Source: Euphorbia lathyris (Eukaryota; Streptophyta; Magnoliopsida; Malpighiales; Euphorbiaceae). From it: a stretch of 64,000 nt of DNA. The stretch spans positions 18,876,001 through 18,940,000 of the forward strand of contig NC_088917.1 of assembly GCF_963576675.1 (NCBI RefSeq), read 5' to 3'. Below, one piece after another: positions 1 to 10,403 of the stretch. Numbering within the stretch: position 1 is the stretch's first letter; the number at the start of each line of letters is the position of its first letter. Made by a program: the position numbers and the translations under genes. A model generated the notes under the pieces. That model searched no databases, had not been told where the DNA came from, and saw nothing but the letters and a program-made list of their open reading frames with translations.

Positions 1-26
1 GCGCTTTCTTCACCCACGGTGCTTGC

Positions 27-653
27 TTAGGGATCCTCCTTCCCCACATTTGCAGATACGCCATCAGGAGATACCTCCTTATCCACCAAAGATGTGGGAC
101 CAAGTGGAAGAGCCTGATCAGGAATTGGTTCTGCATCCGCCTTAAGGGGCACTTCATCAAGCTCATCCACCAAGACCGTAGTAGAGGGTTTGGTTTCCTC
201 CATAGGTCCCTTCATCCATCTCCGAACGTAATCACGGAGGTACTCCTTAGCGTCTGGCATTTTATTGAACCTCGCCACATCTTCTGGTTCAGGGACGGCG
301 AATTGCGGATCTGTGAAGTTAATCTCAGGATGCGCCAAGGAGAAATACGCCATAAGCATCTCGCCGTAATAAAAAGCTTGCACACCCGCCGTGTATTCAG
401 CTTCTCCATGGGCGTCTTCGTGGCTCTTGGCATCAGATGCAATCTTTGCCTTTAAACTCTTAATCTCCTCATCCCTGAGAACTAAGGCGGCTGTGGCAGA
501 AGCAAGGTTTGCATTCGCAGAAGCAAGACCTGCATTAATAGAAGCAATAGTGGAATTGGCTTCCACTATCTCTTTCTCCAACCTCTCAATAGTTGCCTTA
601 TCCGCCACATTCTGAAGGAGCTCATTTTCCATGGTGCGAAGGCGAGCATACAA
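27..653 (-). CDS. Antisense ORF of Tat element, predicted exon 3 (coiled-coil C-terminus)
   Basis: About 208 codons on the minus strand, opposite to the LTR direction. The first half is an alanine-rich heptad-like stretch (repeats of LASANANLASAT type) predicted to form a coiled coil. The second half is acidic and ends at a TAA at 27-29. There is no ATG at its beginning: the reading frame starts directly after a good splice acceptor (TTTTTGACAG, about 654-663), so I read it as a downstream exon rather than a separate gene. Known antisense ORFs of Tat elements are often spliced and have a coiled-coil tail after the Transposase_28 domain. The exon structure is inference from splice-site motifs and has no RNA support. 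Confidence 0.55.
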   Translation of the reverse strand: MYARLRTMENELLQNVADKATIERLEKEIVEANSTIASINAGLASANANLASATAALVLRDEEIKSLKAKIASDAKSHEDAHGEAEYTAGVQAFYYGEMLMAYFSLAHPEINFTDPQFAVPEPEDVARFNKMPDAKEYLRDYVRRWMKGPMEETKPSTTVLVDELDEVPLKADAEPIPDQALPLGPTSLVDKEVSPDGVSANVGKEDP

Positions 654-735
654 CTGTCAAAAACAAACGATTCAATCAAAAAGCAAAAGGATTAAGGAGC
701 TAATACTTTCTACATCTTTTCTAAAAGAAACTCAC

Positions 736-918
736 TGAAAGAAGCTCCGTCTTCCCCTTTTGAGCATGAATTGAACCAGGAATCTAGTCATAGTTCCTCT
801 ACACTTCGCCCACCTGACCCAAGGCCTCATCCAGATCATTTAGGATGGATTCGTTCTCGAAAGAACCTTGGGCTCCCAATTTGGCGGACCAGTATCCACC
901 AATATCAGGCTTCGCCGT
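736..918 (-). pseudogene. Antisense ORF of Tat element, predicted exon 2 with two stops
   Basis: A 183-base stretch lies between a splice acceptor (TTTGTGTAG, about 919-927) and a donor (GTGAGT, 730-735 on the minus strand). It keeps reading phase 0 with both neighbouring exons. The encoded peptide starts TAKPDIGGYWSAKLGAQ and carries two in-frame TAG codons near its middle (about 799-801 and 784-786). Both could arise by single C-to-T or G-to-A changes. If the exon call is right, the gene is inactive as it stands. Confidence 0.45.
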
Positions 919-990
919 CTACACAAACATGAAAGAGTCATACTCCGGTCCAAAACTTGATGAACGAAAAGAAATCAAAAGGTAGATTAC

Positions 991-2460
991 CTGTGCAATC
1001 TCCTTCGCAGGTTTGGCGGACCTCATGGCGTCCGCCATAAGCTTAAGGCCCCCAGTGGTGTTGGGCTTCCTCCTCTTTAGTGGCGGCTCAACCACCTTCT
1101 CTGCGGGACGTTTACCAGTATCAGCTTGAGGATTCACCGCTTGACCTTTCTTGCGTGCTTCAGCCTCCAAAAACTTCCTGCGTGTCTCTGCAAGAGCGTG
1201 ATTGGCCTTAGATACACCCCTGCCAAAGAAAACATTAAAATAATCAAAGTTCATGAAGAAATGAAGGGTACCTTGGTCAAATTGCGTAATCTTTGAGTAA
1301 ATAAATTGATCCCCTTCCCGACGAATCAATGGGATATCACTCATCATGAAAGCTAAGGCATCTGCGTAAGTCCATGCATCCGCCTTAATCTGCTTCATGA
1401 GCTCCGCCACCTCCTCATCACTGTTCGTTAAAATTCGCATGTCACCCGCCATATGTAGTGGCCTGGGATTCCAAACTGAAGGAAAGCCCAATGGTTCGCC
1501 ATCCTTTATCTTCACGTAGAAGAATTTCTCATCCCAGCAATGAACATTAGACATTTTTTCGCTAAAAGGCGAATAAACTCCGAACTTGGCGAACGTGAGA
1601 TAAGATTCAGACTTCCTTTTTGAGGGTTTGTGAAAAGCTCTAAAGATACGGCCCGTGTATACAACTCCTAAATTCGAGGCAAGGTAGCAGTCTAAAGCGG
1701 TGTCCAACCAGCAGTTAGGATGTAGCTGGCTGACTGTGATGTCAAAGTAAGAGAGGATGTCCGCCATCATCTTTGGAAGAGGAAGTCGGAACCCTCTCTC
1801 CACATGACTACTATACACTGTGAGGAAGCCGCTAGGCGGATAGGAATGACGTTGATGAGATGCGGCGAGCTGGGTCTCATAATTTTTGATCCAGGGAAAG
1901 CGATCCGCCAGATTTGCTAGATCCGCGGCATTCATACGAGACGGAGTGGACTCCGCTCGGGGATTCTTTTTCTTGGGAGGAATCGAAGAAGAGGCCATTG
2001 ATCCCCGGAACCACCTAGGGTCACCGGCCGGAACAGCACCGGAGATAGAAGTAAAAAGAGAGGGATTCCTAGTGGAACGAGTCTGGTAATAATTACGTGT
2101 CGAGTTATCAAACTCAGCTAAATCGGAATTAACCGTGTCCTCGGAAGAATGGGAATTCTCCGACGACGAGGTAGTCCAGCTAAAATCTACTTCAATTTCA
2201 GGAGGAGGAGAGGAATTAAAAAGTTCTGAAGTTGATCTAGAAGATGAAGACGAACTTCTAAACATCCAGGAAAAGTTAAAGCGAAAAGAAAATAAACTTA
2301 CATGAGAAATCGGAAGCTTGGTGCAAAACCCAGAAGAAATCCTAGAAAAGCTTCGAGCGCAGGAGAAAAATGGAGAAATGAGGAAGAAAGAGAAAGCGTA
2401 AGAAGAAGAAAGAAGTTTTCTTCTTCCTGGGACAGTGTGTCCACTACACGTGTCAATCAT
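991..2460 (-). CDS. Antisense ORF of Tat element, exon 1 (putative gypsy-type transposon domain)
   Basis: Open for about 490 codons on the minus strand. The N-terminal part is serine-rich and may not be translated; an internal ATG giving MASSSIPPKKKNP (near 2000) is an alternative start. The central part has the segment SGFLTVYSSHVERGFRLPLP followed by ILSYFDITVSQLHPNCW, which fits the 'putative gypsy type transposon' domain (Transposase_28 family in Pfam). A lysine/arginine-rich nuclear-localisation-like stretch (LKRRKPN) is near the end. The exon ends at GCACAG followed by GTAATC (donor at 989-990). The molecular function of this family is not established. The call rests on motif recognition from memory. 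Confidence 0.65.
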
Positions 2461-2550
2461 CCAATGGCATTAAACAATGTGCTCATTAATGCAAGTGTTT
2501 ATGACGGCGCGCGGAAGTTCAAAAGCCCTAAAGGACTTTAAGGACATTTT

Positions 2551-2561
2551 GGGGGGGCTTC
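2551..2561 (+). other. Polypurine tract of left Tat element
   Basis: GGGGGGGCTTC lies immediately before the LTR start TGATAACA. The same G-run plus CTTC precedes the 3' LTR of element C at 40027-40037. It marks plus-strand DNA priming and shows that the element reads left to right. Confidence 0.8.
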
Positions 2562-3042
2562 TGATAACATTGAGATATTATCCTGAGGACCAAAAGGGAT
2601 ATTCACGTCAAAGTACGCCGCGTAGTGGTCTCCAAAAGGAAGCTGGTTGGCGGATCTCCCCAGATCAGCTCAGAGAGATCCGCCGGCGGACCTATAAGGC
2701 GAATCTCTCCATTCGCCTCTATAACGGCTGGCCGCCGACTCGGCCATAAAAGATCATTAATGAGTTATTAATTAGTTAATCCGCCAGGTTCAGAATAACC
2801 CATAACCGCCATTAATGAGGCATTAATAGAGACTTTCTAGTTACCTGAAGGTTACAACTTCCCAGCTATATATAGCCTGATCCCCTAGGTTATCAAGGTA
2901 CACACACATTCTCACAATTCTTGTCAATTCCGTTGGTTTCCTTGATCCATCTTACTGACTTTGGCATCGGAGTGTCCCCGGCCGATCCCAACGGCGCCTC
3001 ACAGGGAAGTGCTCCGATCAAGGATTTTTCCTCAAGTTAACA
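2562..3042 (+). repeat. 3' LTR of left Tat element (481 bp)
   Basis: Bounded by TG (2562) and CA (3042). It contains a TATATATA box at 2867-2874 and a 3' portion (CTGACTTTGGCATCG, GTGTCCCCGGCCGATCC) nearly identical to the LTRs of element C. Relative to those LTRs it lacks about 320 bp directly after TGATAACA, so it belongs to a related but distinct subfamily or a deleted variant. Confidence 0.8.
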
Positions 3043-3346
3043 ATCCCGAAGTTGTTCCGTGAAGGTCTTCTAGATCCTTCTTCCGCTGAGTTGCGTTTTG
3101 TCCATAACGACAACGTTTTGACATACGCGGGCCGAGTTGCCTTAATCTGTTTGACTTGGGCTTTGACTTCCGTATTGGGCTTTGGGCCTTTTAAACTTTG
3201 TATCTTATAAACAATTTAACTCAACATTGAACAAACACATTAGTAGTATAAAGCAAAGCATTTAAACTTAGTGTGTTTAGAATATGTTTTTAATTATACT
3301 TAAACAATTTTGTCAAATCAAAATTATGTGGAAAGGTGTTTCAACA
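3043..3346 (-). repeat. 3' LTR (start only) of minus-strand SIRE element
   Basis: Matches 13245-13548 with about three differences seen by eye. It begins TGTTGAAACACC on the minus strand (3346) and stops at the Tat insertion. The remaining roughly 1 kb of this LTR should lie beyond the left edge of the window. Confidence 0.85.
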
Positions 3347-3360
3347 AACTCCCCCATTTT
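3347..3360 (-). other. Polypurine tract of minus-strand SIRE element
   Basis: On the minus strand AAAATGGGGGAGTT directly precedes the LTR start TGTTGAAACACC. The plus-strand SIRE element has the same tract before its 3' LTR (44000-44013). Confidence 0.8.
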
Positions 3361-3887
3361 GATGTTGGCAAAACTATTCAGCAAAGAACTCAGTATTGAG
3401 CTCCCCCATGATGGTTGACCTGATATAACTTAGCAAACTCCCCCGTAAAGGTTGAGCTACTAACTTAGTTTTACTTTAAACATTTGAAGGTTTAATCGAG
3501 TAAGTCTAAGGTCAGTTTTCAGATATAGGTCAGCTCATGGAACATATTCTATTTTACTCAGTGTTTAAGCGGAAGTTATATCATTCAGAGGGCGCTGAGT
3601 AATTTGTTGTTCAATGAGTTTTATAAGACACTGTTATATAAACATACAAGTCAATGTCAAACATGTTATCAGCATTGGGTACAATCAACAAGTTTTATAA
3701 GCATGAAACATAGTTGATGTAATTGAAGATACATAATAACTTAATACTCATAGATAATAACTCATAACTCAGTTTTTGGATAAAAAGATGCAAGTATTGA
3801 TATTACTAAAAGTAGTCAGCGTATACAATGAAAGACAAAAGAAAAAACATAGAGACTACACATAGCATATACTGAGCTAGCCTACTT
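3361..3887. other. SIRE 3' untranslated stretch, no gene seen
   Basis: AT-rich sequence between the ORF3 stop and the polypurine tract. It holds many CTCAGT, GCTGAG and GTCAGC-type words, as does the rest of this element. I see no coding potential. Confidence 0.6.
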
Positions 3888-6788
3888 CTATTTCTTTTTC
3901 TTTTGCTTAGATTGACTAAGCTCATGATGTGTTCTAGCTACTTCTTTCTCCCCCGTTTTGTCAGCATCGGGAGGAGGAATCCTAAAGGCGTCGGTAAGGA
4001 CGGCTCTGGTCAGCTCTGTGGACAGCGCCTTAAGCCTATCGGCGCTTTCATTGACACCATCAAAAATTGCAACTCCATCATCTGATACCTCGGCGGGTAT
4101 ATTGAGTTCAGCAGCGCTGATCATGCTTACTATGAATGCTTGAGATTTACCTATCCAGGTAAGTGCGTTGGTCAGGCCAGCAATGACTTGATGAAAAGTC
4201 TTTAGTAGGGATGTGTCGTAATATTGATGCTGAATATTTGTGTGACGTATGTGGTTGAAGGTTTGTATGGTGATAGACAACATTTCATTTTGCTTCATAG
4301 CGTCAGTATCCATCTCTTGCTTGTTCAAGTTCAGCAATCGAACGGCCTCACCAATTTGCTCTACTGAGCACTGAGAATAGGAGACCATTTGCTCGTTGGT
4401 TTTGATTTGCTCGGTGTGAAGCTGAGCAAAAAGCATTTTGACTTCATCAGAAGTTGCATAGCGCGTGTTCACAGATGACAAAGTCTGAACTTGTTCTTGA
4501 AGAGCGTTGAGATGTTGAACTATTGTCAGCTGGATCTCAGCCAGCTTTGCGATGGAATCCTGCTTAGCTTGATGTGCTTGAAAGGTAACGATGACACTCA
4601 GCAAGTCTTTGAATCCCTTAACTTCGTAGAGAAGCTGAGTTACATGGGAGAGCTGAGTTGTCTCGACAGTAGAAGACCCAGCAGCAGGTTGAGTGGTTTG
4701 ATGAAGGCCTTTGATTAGTGTTTGCACCGAGTCGATGATTCTTTTTCCAGACTCGGCGGCATGCAAGTAGCTAAGAGAGCCTTCATTAACTTGTCTTGTT
4801 TCCTCAGTATGACCGGTTGGGAGAGGAGTCAGAGGAATAATATGGTCAATGACTGGACGTGTGTTTCCAATCTGCACTTGAGTTTCAGGTAGAACTGACT
4901 GATCGGTAGAGGTGTTGATTGGAGAAGAGGTAATTCTTATGCTGTCTGTGCTGACAGGGGCAGGAATGTTTTGAGTCAGCACAATGCTTGGATTGACAGC
5001 ATTTACAGGAATTGGCTCAACTTGACTTGTTGAGTTGGCGGAAGCATTCAAGTCGGCGTGTTCCTTTGGTGAAGAAACAGAGGCTTGCTTTTCAAGGGAA
5101 GCCGATGGAGTAGTGGTTGGTTGTTTTCTGAAAAATTTCAGCTTGAGTTTAGAAGGGTCTTGGGTCGGCTTCTGAATAACAAAGTCAGGGACAGTTGGTG
5201 GTTGAACAGGAATGTCAATTACTGACTTCTGACTTACCTTAACTAGTCTTCTTCTGCGAGGAGGAGGAGTGTCAGCTTGAATAGACTCTCCTGAGTGAGA
5301 GGGAGAAGATTCCTCTTGATCAGCATTAAACTGGTCAGCTTGTTCTTGTTCTTGATGAACATTGGGTTGGTAAGTTTCTTGTTCATTTCTAGCAGCCAAC
5401 ACAGTATTGGTTGGCTCAGCTCCAATCTCACTATCTGTCTCCTCTGTGTCCTCAGCGTCATCCTGACCGCTGGCTTCTTCTTCTTCTTCATCATCTTCTT
5501 CACTATCGCCATCTAACTCTTCCTCAACTTGTGCAATGAACTGATCGTCCAGATGCACCTCATCTTCTTGATGCTCAGCTACAGTTCCTAGACACTGTGT
5601 GTAGTGAGAGTCTCCAGGGACAACTACATCAGTAGGAATAGCATCAATAGGAGTCAGTTTAGAAGACTTCTGCTTCTTTTGAGGCTGCTCATCAGCATCT
5701 GTTCTTTCCTCAATTTCAGCTTGATCTTGCCTGCTCCTTTTCTCAGCTGACTTAGGTCTCTCCTGACCTGGTTCAGCAGCTGACTTAGGCTTCTTGGTCT
5801 GAGGCTCAGCCTTCTTTGAAGGAGTCCCGACAGCTTTCCTCTTGCGGGCAGCTGGAGCCTTTGTCCTTTTGCTTTGCTTTGGAGCTGTTTCCTCATCTTG
5901 TTGTTCAGCAGCAGCTTTTCCTTTCTTTAGTGGCTGATTGAACTTCAAAGCCCTCAGTGAAGCCGCAGTAATCTCAGATCCTCTAGCCTTTGTTTCCTGA
6001 GATAGATCAATTTGATGATCTAAGAGGATTCTGGTGATGAGTGATCCCAGCCTGAGAGTTCCAGTGCTCCTTAGGAACCCAACAATCAAGAATACTGGCA
6101 TATTGATCGGCTTGTACGTCATCATATGCCATATGAAGCATTGCTCAAAGTTCGTTGCTGAGGTGGTGCAGTTGATCTTGGGATAAATAAAGTAGGTCAG
6201 CAAATAGTGAGCCATCTTTTGGTGCTGACCCATTGAGGTACTTGAGATTTCTCCAGAATGACCAGGGGGCTTGCAAAAGTTAACTTCGTAGTTAGTGTTA
6301 TCCTGATCTCCAGTTCTCCTCAGTTTTGCTCCCTCATTTTTCAATTTTAGCAAATTTTCCAAATAGGTGGGATTGATGAAAATCGTTTTCCCCCTTACTA
6401 CTGTTGCCAGATAGTCCTGGTTATCATAAGTGACTCGGAGGTTGTTGTAGAACTCCCTTACTAGGTCAGGATAGGTGTGATCCCTAATGGAGAACAACTC
6501 GGTCTAACCATTTTGCGATATCCATTCGCAGAAGGGTTGCTCGGATGTCACAAAGGTCTCAGAAACCCATTGTGAGAAGTCTACTTTCCATTCGCTAATA
6601 TCTTCAAATACCTTGGAATAGGTTCTTGCCTTGGTCGGCTTTCCTTTGGATGAGGCTGCTTGGTCAGCTTTGCCTTTGCTCGGCGTAGTGACCTTGGTAG
6701 TTTCAGGCACAGTAGTTTGCCTGGAGGGTTCATCGGAGCTGGTCTTAGGGTGACCGGCACCGGAGATGTTGACGGAAACTCTAGTCAT
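3888..6788 (-). pseudogene. SIRE third ORF (env position), plant transposon protein domain
   Basis: About 966 codons with a single in-frame stop (TAG, 6504-6506). The start is set at ATG 6788 because it aligns with the start of the plus-strand copy (22474). N-terminal domain: WISQNG, a charged segment, YPDLVREFYNNL, and after about 110 residues MAHYLLTYFIYPKIN and NFEQCFIWHM. This resembles the 'putative plant transposon protein' family found downstream of pol in plant retroelements. The middle is a long acidic, lysine- and glutamate-rich, probably disordered region (EEDDEEEEEA). The C-terminal 250 residues are heptad-like. I see no signal peptide or clear membrane segment, so an envelope role is not supported. 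The end is basic (KQKKKK). Confidence 0.75.
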
Positions 6789-6890
6789 TGTTTCAGAAAA
6801 GGATTGGAAGCTTTGAGGGTTTTTAGAGAGAGAATGCTTTGCCAAATTATTCGGTAAGTGTAAAGAAAATAAAAAAGGGGATTTACCCAT

Positions 6891-6898
6891 TATTTATA
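6891..6898 (-). promoter_or_regulatory. TATA box upstream of SIRE ORF3
   Basis: TATAAATA on the minus strand, about 100 bases before the ORF3 ATG. The plus-strand element has TATAAATAG at the same relative position (22369-22377). It lies in the spacer between pol and ORF3, far from the LTR, and suggests a separate transcript for ORF3. Confidence 0.5.
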
Positions 6899-7274
6899 GC
6901 GGTGAAGTGTGGATCTTATCGAATCCATGTGTTAGTTTTGCCTTGGGATTGTCAACCAACAAAGATCCTGGCTTTTATGACACATTCGGCGCATACGTCA
7001 TCCTAGGTGGCTATTCGCGTGCTTTTGCATTTAATGCAATGGATCTAACACTCAGCGTTTAGAATAGTAAGCGTTTTATATTCTGAGTGGTCAGTAGTAT
7101 ATGAAAGGATGATTTCTCAGTTTGAGATTACTACTCGGTGTGCATATTGACTCAGTATTGATATTTAATTTTTTTTCGTTAAGTACTCAGCATAACAATC
7201 ACTCAGCATGCATTTGCATAAATCATTCAGCATAGTAATTCACTCAGCATAAATTTTCATTTTAGAACAGGAAT

Positions 7275-10200
7275 TTACTGAAGAGGATTAAACATACCAA
7301 TGGCTTCTCTCAGTATGCTGAACTGTTCACGAGCCAGTGGCTTTGTGAAGATATCCGCAAGCTGCTCATCCGTTGGGACGTAGGTCAGCTTTATCTCACC
7401 CTTGAGTACATGGTCTCTAATGAAGTGATGCCTTATGCTGACATGCTTCATCCTGCTGTGTTGAATTGGGTTCTTTGATAGATCAATTGCACTTTTGTTG
7501 TCGCATTTGACCTCAATTGTCTTTGTTTGAACACCATAGTCTTCAAGCTATTGCTTAATCCATAGGACTTGAGCAACACAGTGACCAGTAGCAATGTACT
7601 CAGCTTCAGTGGTAGACAAGGCTACTGACGCCTGCTTCTTGCTGAACCAGGATACAAGACAGCTTCCTAAGAAATGACATCCTCCAGAGGTGCTTTTCCG
7701 TTCTAGCTTGTCTCGACCATAGTCAGCGTCAGTGTATCCAACGAGTGTAAAGCCATGAGTGTTGGGATACCATAAACCTGCGTTCACTGAGCTTTGCAAA
7801 TATCTAAGGATTCTTTTTACAGCTATGTAATGAGATTCCTTAGATTGATATCTAGCACAGTAACATACTGAGAACTGAATGTCCGGTCTACTGGCTGTTA
7901 AGTAAAGTAGAGAGCCTATCATACCTCGATACAATTTGCTGTCTACTGATTTACCATTCTCGTCAGCGCAGAGGACAGTGTCAGTGCCCATAGGAGTGGA
8001 TATTGGCTTGCAATTTTCAAGATCATATTTCTTCAATATCTCCTTGGCATATTTAGCTTGACTGATGAAGATGCCATTCTTTCCTTGTTTGATTTGAAGT
8101 CCAAGGAAGAAGTTGAGTTCTCCCATCATAGACATTTTCAAACTCAGTCTGCATTTGCTTGCTAAATTCCTTGCACATTGACTCATTAGTAGCACCGAAA
8201 ATAATATCATCAATATATATTTGAGCCAGCAGGGTATCTTTACCCTTTCTCTTAATGAATAAGGTTGTATCAGCTTTGCCCCTGACGTAGTTTCTAGTCA
8301 GCAGGAAACTGGTCAGCCTCTCATACCAAGCACGTGGTGCTTGCTTGAGGCCGTACAGAGCCTTTTTGAGCTTATAAACGTGGTTTGGGAATTTAGGATC
8401 CTCAAACCCTGGAGGTTGATTAACATAAACTTCCTCGTTTATAACTCCATTAAGAAATGCACTCTTAACATCCATTTGAAACAGTTTAAAGTTCATGTAA
8501 GATGCATATGCACATAAAATCCTAATAGCCTCTAGCCTTGCCACTGGGGCAAAGGTCTCACCATAGTCAATACCTTCTTGCTGACTATAGCCCTGAGCTA
8601 CAAGCCTTGCTTTGTTCCTGACTACGTTTCCTTGCTCATCCAGCTTGTTGTGGAAGACCCATCTTGTTCCAATGGTCTTCTGACTCCTTGGATGTGGCAC
8701 TAGCTCCCATACATCGTTTCTTCTGAATTGGTCAAGTTCCTCTTGCATTGCGCTCATCCAGAATTCATCTTCCTCAGCATCAGCGAAGTTCTTAGGTTCC
8801 TGAACTGAGACGAAGGCTACATTGCTGAGGTACCTCCTGAGTTGGTTTCTTGTCATCAGGGTATTCTCAGCGGCATCAAGGATTGCACTCTCTGAGTGCC
8901 CTCTTGGAATCCTTATCTCTTTGGGTAGATTGATGTCTTGTGCTGCCTGTGTTTCAAAAATCTCTGCAGGTGAAGACTGGTCAGTGAAAACAATATTTGG
9001 TTCACTTTTACCTTTAGTCAGCCCTTGAGGAAATGACTCAGCGGCTGTATCTTGATCAGCAGGTGCTGAGTGTGGATCATCCTCGGTCAGCGGCAGATAT
9101 CTTCCTGCAGGGTTAGTTTCGTCGAACTCAACATGTACTGACTCTTCTAAAACTTGAGTTCGTTTATTGAAAACTCTGTATGCTTTGCTGTTTGTTGAGT
9201 AGCCTAAAAAGATAGCTTCATCAGCTTTTGAGTCAAATTTAGCTAGGCTATCTTTAGTGTTTAAAATAAAACATTTACAGCCAAAGGCATGAAAGTATCC
9301 AATGTTGGGCTTTCGTCCTTTCCAAAGCTCATAGGGGGTTTTCTTTAGTATAGGTCTAACAAGAGCCCTATTAAGAATGTAGCACGCTGTGTTAACAGCT
9401 TCTCCCCAAAAATACTTTGGAAGCCTATGCTCACTCAGCATTGTTCTGGCTATTTCAACCAATGTTCTATTCTTCCTTTCAACAACCCCATTTTGTTGAG
9501 GCATCCTAGGAGCAGAAAAATTATGGTCAATGCCGCTGGCTTCACAGAATTCAACAAACTGTTGGTTTTTTAATTCTCCACCATTATCACTTCGGATGTG
9601 AGCCAATTTTAGGTCTTTTTCATTTTCAAGTTTTCTAACCAAGTTTGAAAATGTCTCAAAGGTCTCATCCTTGCTACTCAGCAAGATGACCCAAGTGTAC
9701 CGAGAGAAGTCATCTACAATGACCAAGGAAAATCTTCTTCCACCCAGACTCAGCGGCTGGACTGGACCGAAGAGATCCAAGTGTAGTAATTCTAACGGAT
9801 GCTTAGTTGAGACAATGTTTTTGTTATGAAAAGATTGTTTGGTTTGTTTTCCAGCTTGGCAAGCGTGGCATAATTGATCTTTTTCAAATCTAAGTTCAGG
9901 CAGTCCCTCAACCAATTGCTTTCTTGCTAATTTGGCCAGGAGGTCCATGCTTACATGACCAAGTCTCCTGTGCCATAGCCAGGAATTTTCTTCCTTTGAA
10001 ACTAAGCATACAGTTTTTGAAAACTTTTTCTCTAAGTCTAGCATAAAGACATTATCAATCCGAGGGGCAGTTAAAATTAACTCATTTGTTTTTCCCTCGT
10101 ATATTTTACATCCAGTAGCATCAAATATAACTTTTCTCCCATTATCACATAGCTGAGCTACGCTGAGTAAGTTATATTTGAGTCCGCTGACTAGGGAGAC

Positions 10201-10398
10201 TGACTCAATAGTAGGATTACCTCCGATGGTTCCTGACCCTACTATCTTACCCTTTTTGTTGTCTCCAAAACTTACGCTTCCTCCTCGTTTACGCTCAAAT
10301 GTGATGAACTGAGTTTCATCACCAGTCATGTGCCTCGAGCATGCGCTGTCAATATACCACATCTTTGACTTCTCAGCACACCTCAGGCTTACCTGCAT
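7275..10398 (-). pseudogene. SIRE pol polyprotein (PR-IN-RT-RH), frameshifted
   Basis: Starts at ATG 10398. Domains in order: protease with active-site context [16 protein letters not shown]-pre-integrase (WLWHRRLGH and CHACQAGKQ zinc ligands); integrase core ([25 protein letters not shown], giving D, D and E); RT ([20 protein letters not shown]); RNase H ([26 protein letters not shown]). One extra base near 8135, compared with the plus copy, shifts the frame after QTEFE. A TAG at 7548-7550 replaces a histidine codon in RNase H. The sequence stays recognisable to the natural end GMFNPLQ at 7275. It makes the element's replication enzymes; this copy is inactive. Confidence 0.9.
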
Positions 10399-10403
10399 TG
10401 TAA

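Larger units (their letters stand above)
1..3042 (+). mobile_element. Tat-type Ty3/gypsy element, 3' part (internal end plus 3' LTR)
   Basis: Only the 3' end of this element is in the window. In plus orientation it shows a polypurine tract (2551-2561) directly followed by an LTR that starts TGATAACA and ends AAGTTAACA. Upstream lies a gene on the opposite strand with a gypsy-type transposon domain, the arrangement known for antisense ORFs of Tat-lineage elements such as Grande. The LTR is related to those of element C (33855-40845). The right junction falls inside the 3' LTR of the minus-strand SIRE element, so this element inserted there. Its TSD is predicted to be ATCCC (3043-3047); the left copy is outside the window. 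Confidence 0.8.

Noticed and set aside
3888..6788. Retroviral envelope glycoprotein for SIRE ORF3
   Set aside because: Position is env-like, but no signal peptide, fusion peptide or membrane helix is visible, and the N-terminus resembles a plant transposon protein family.
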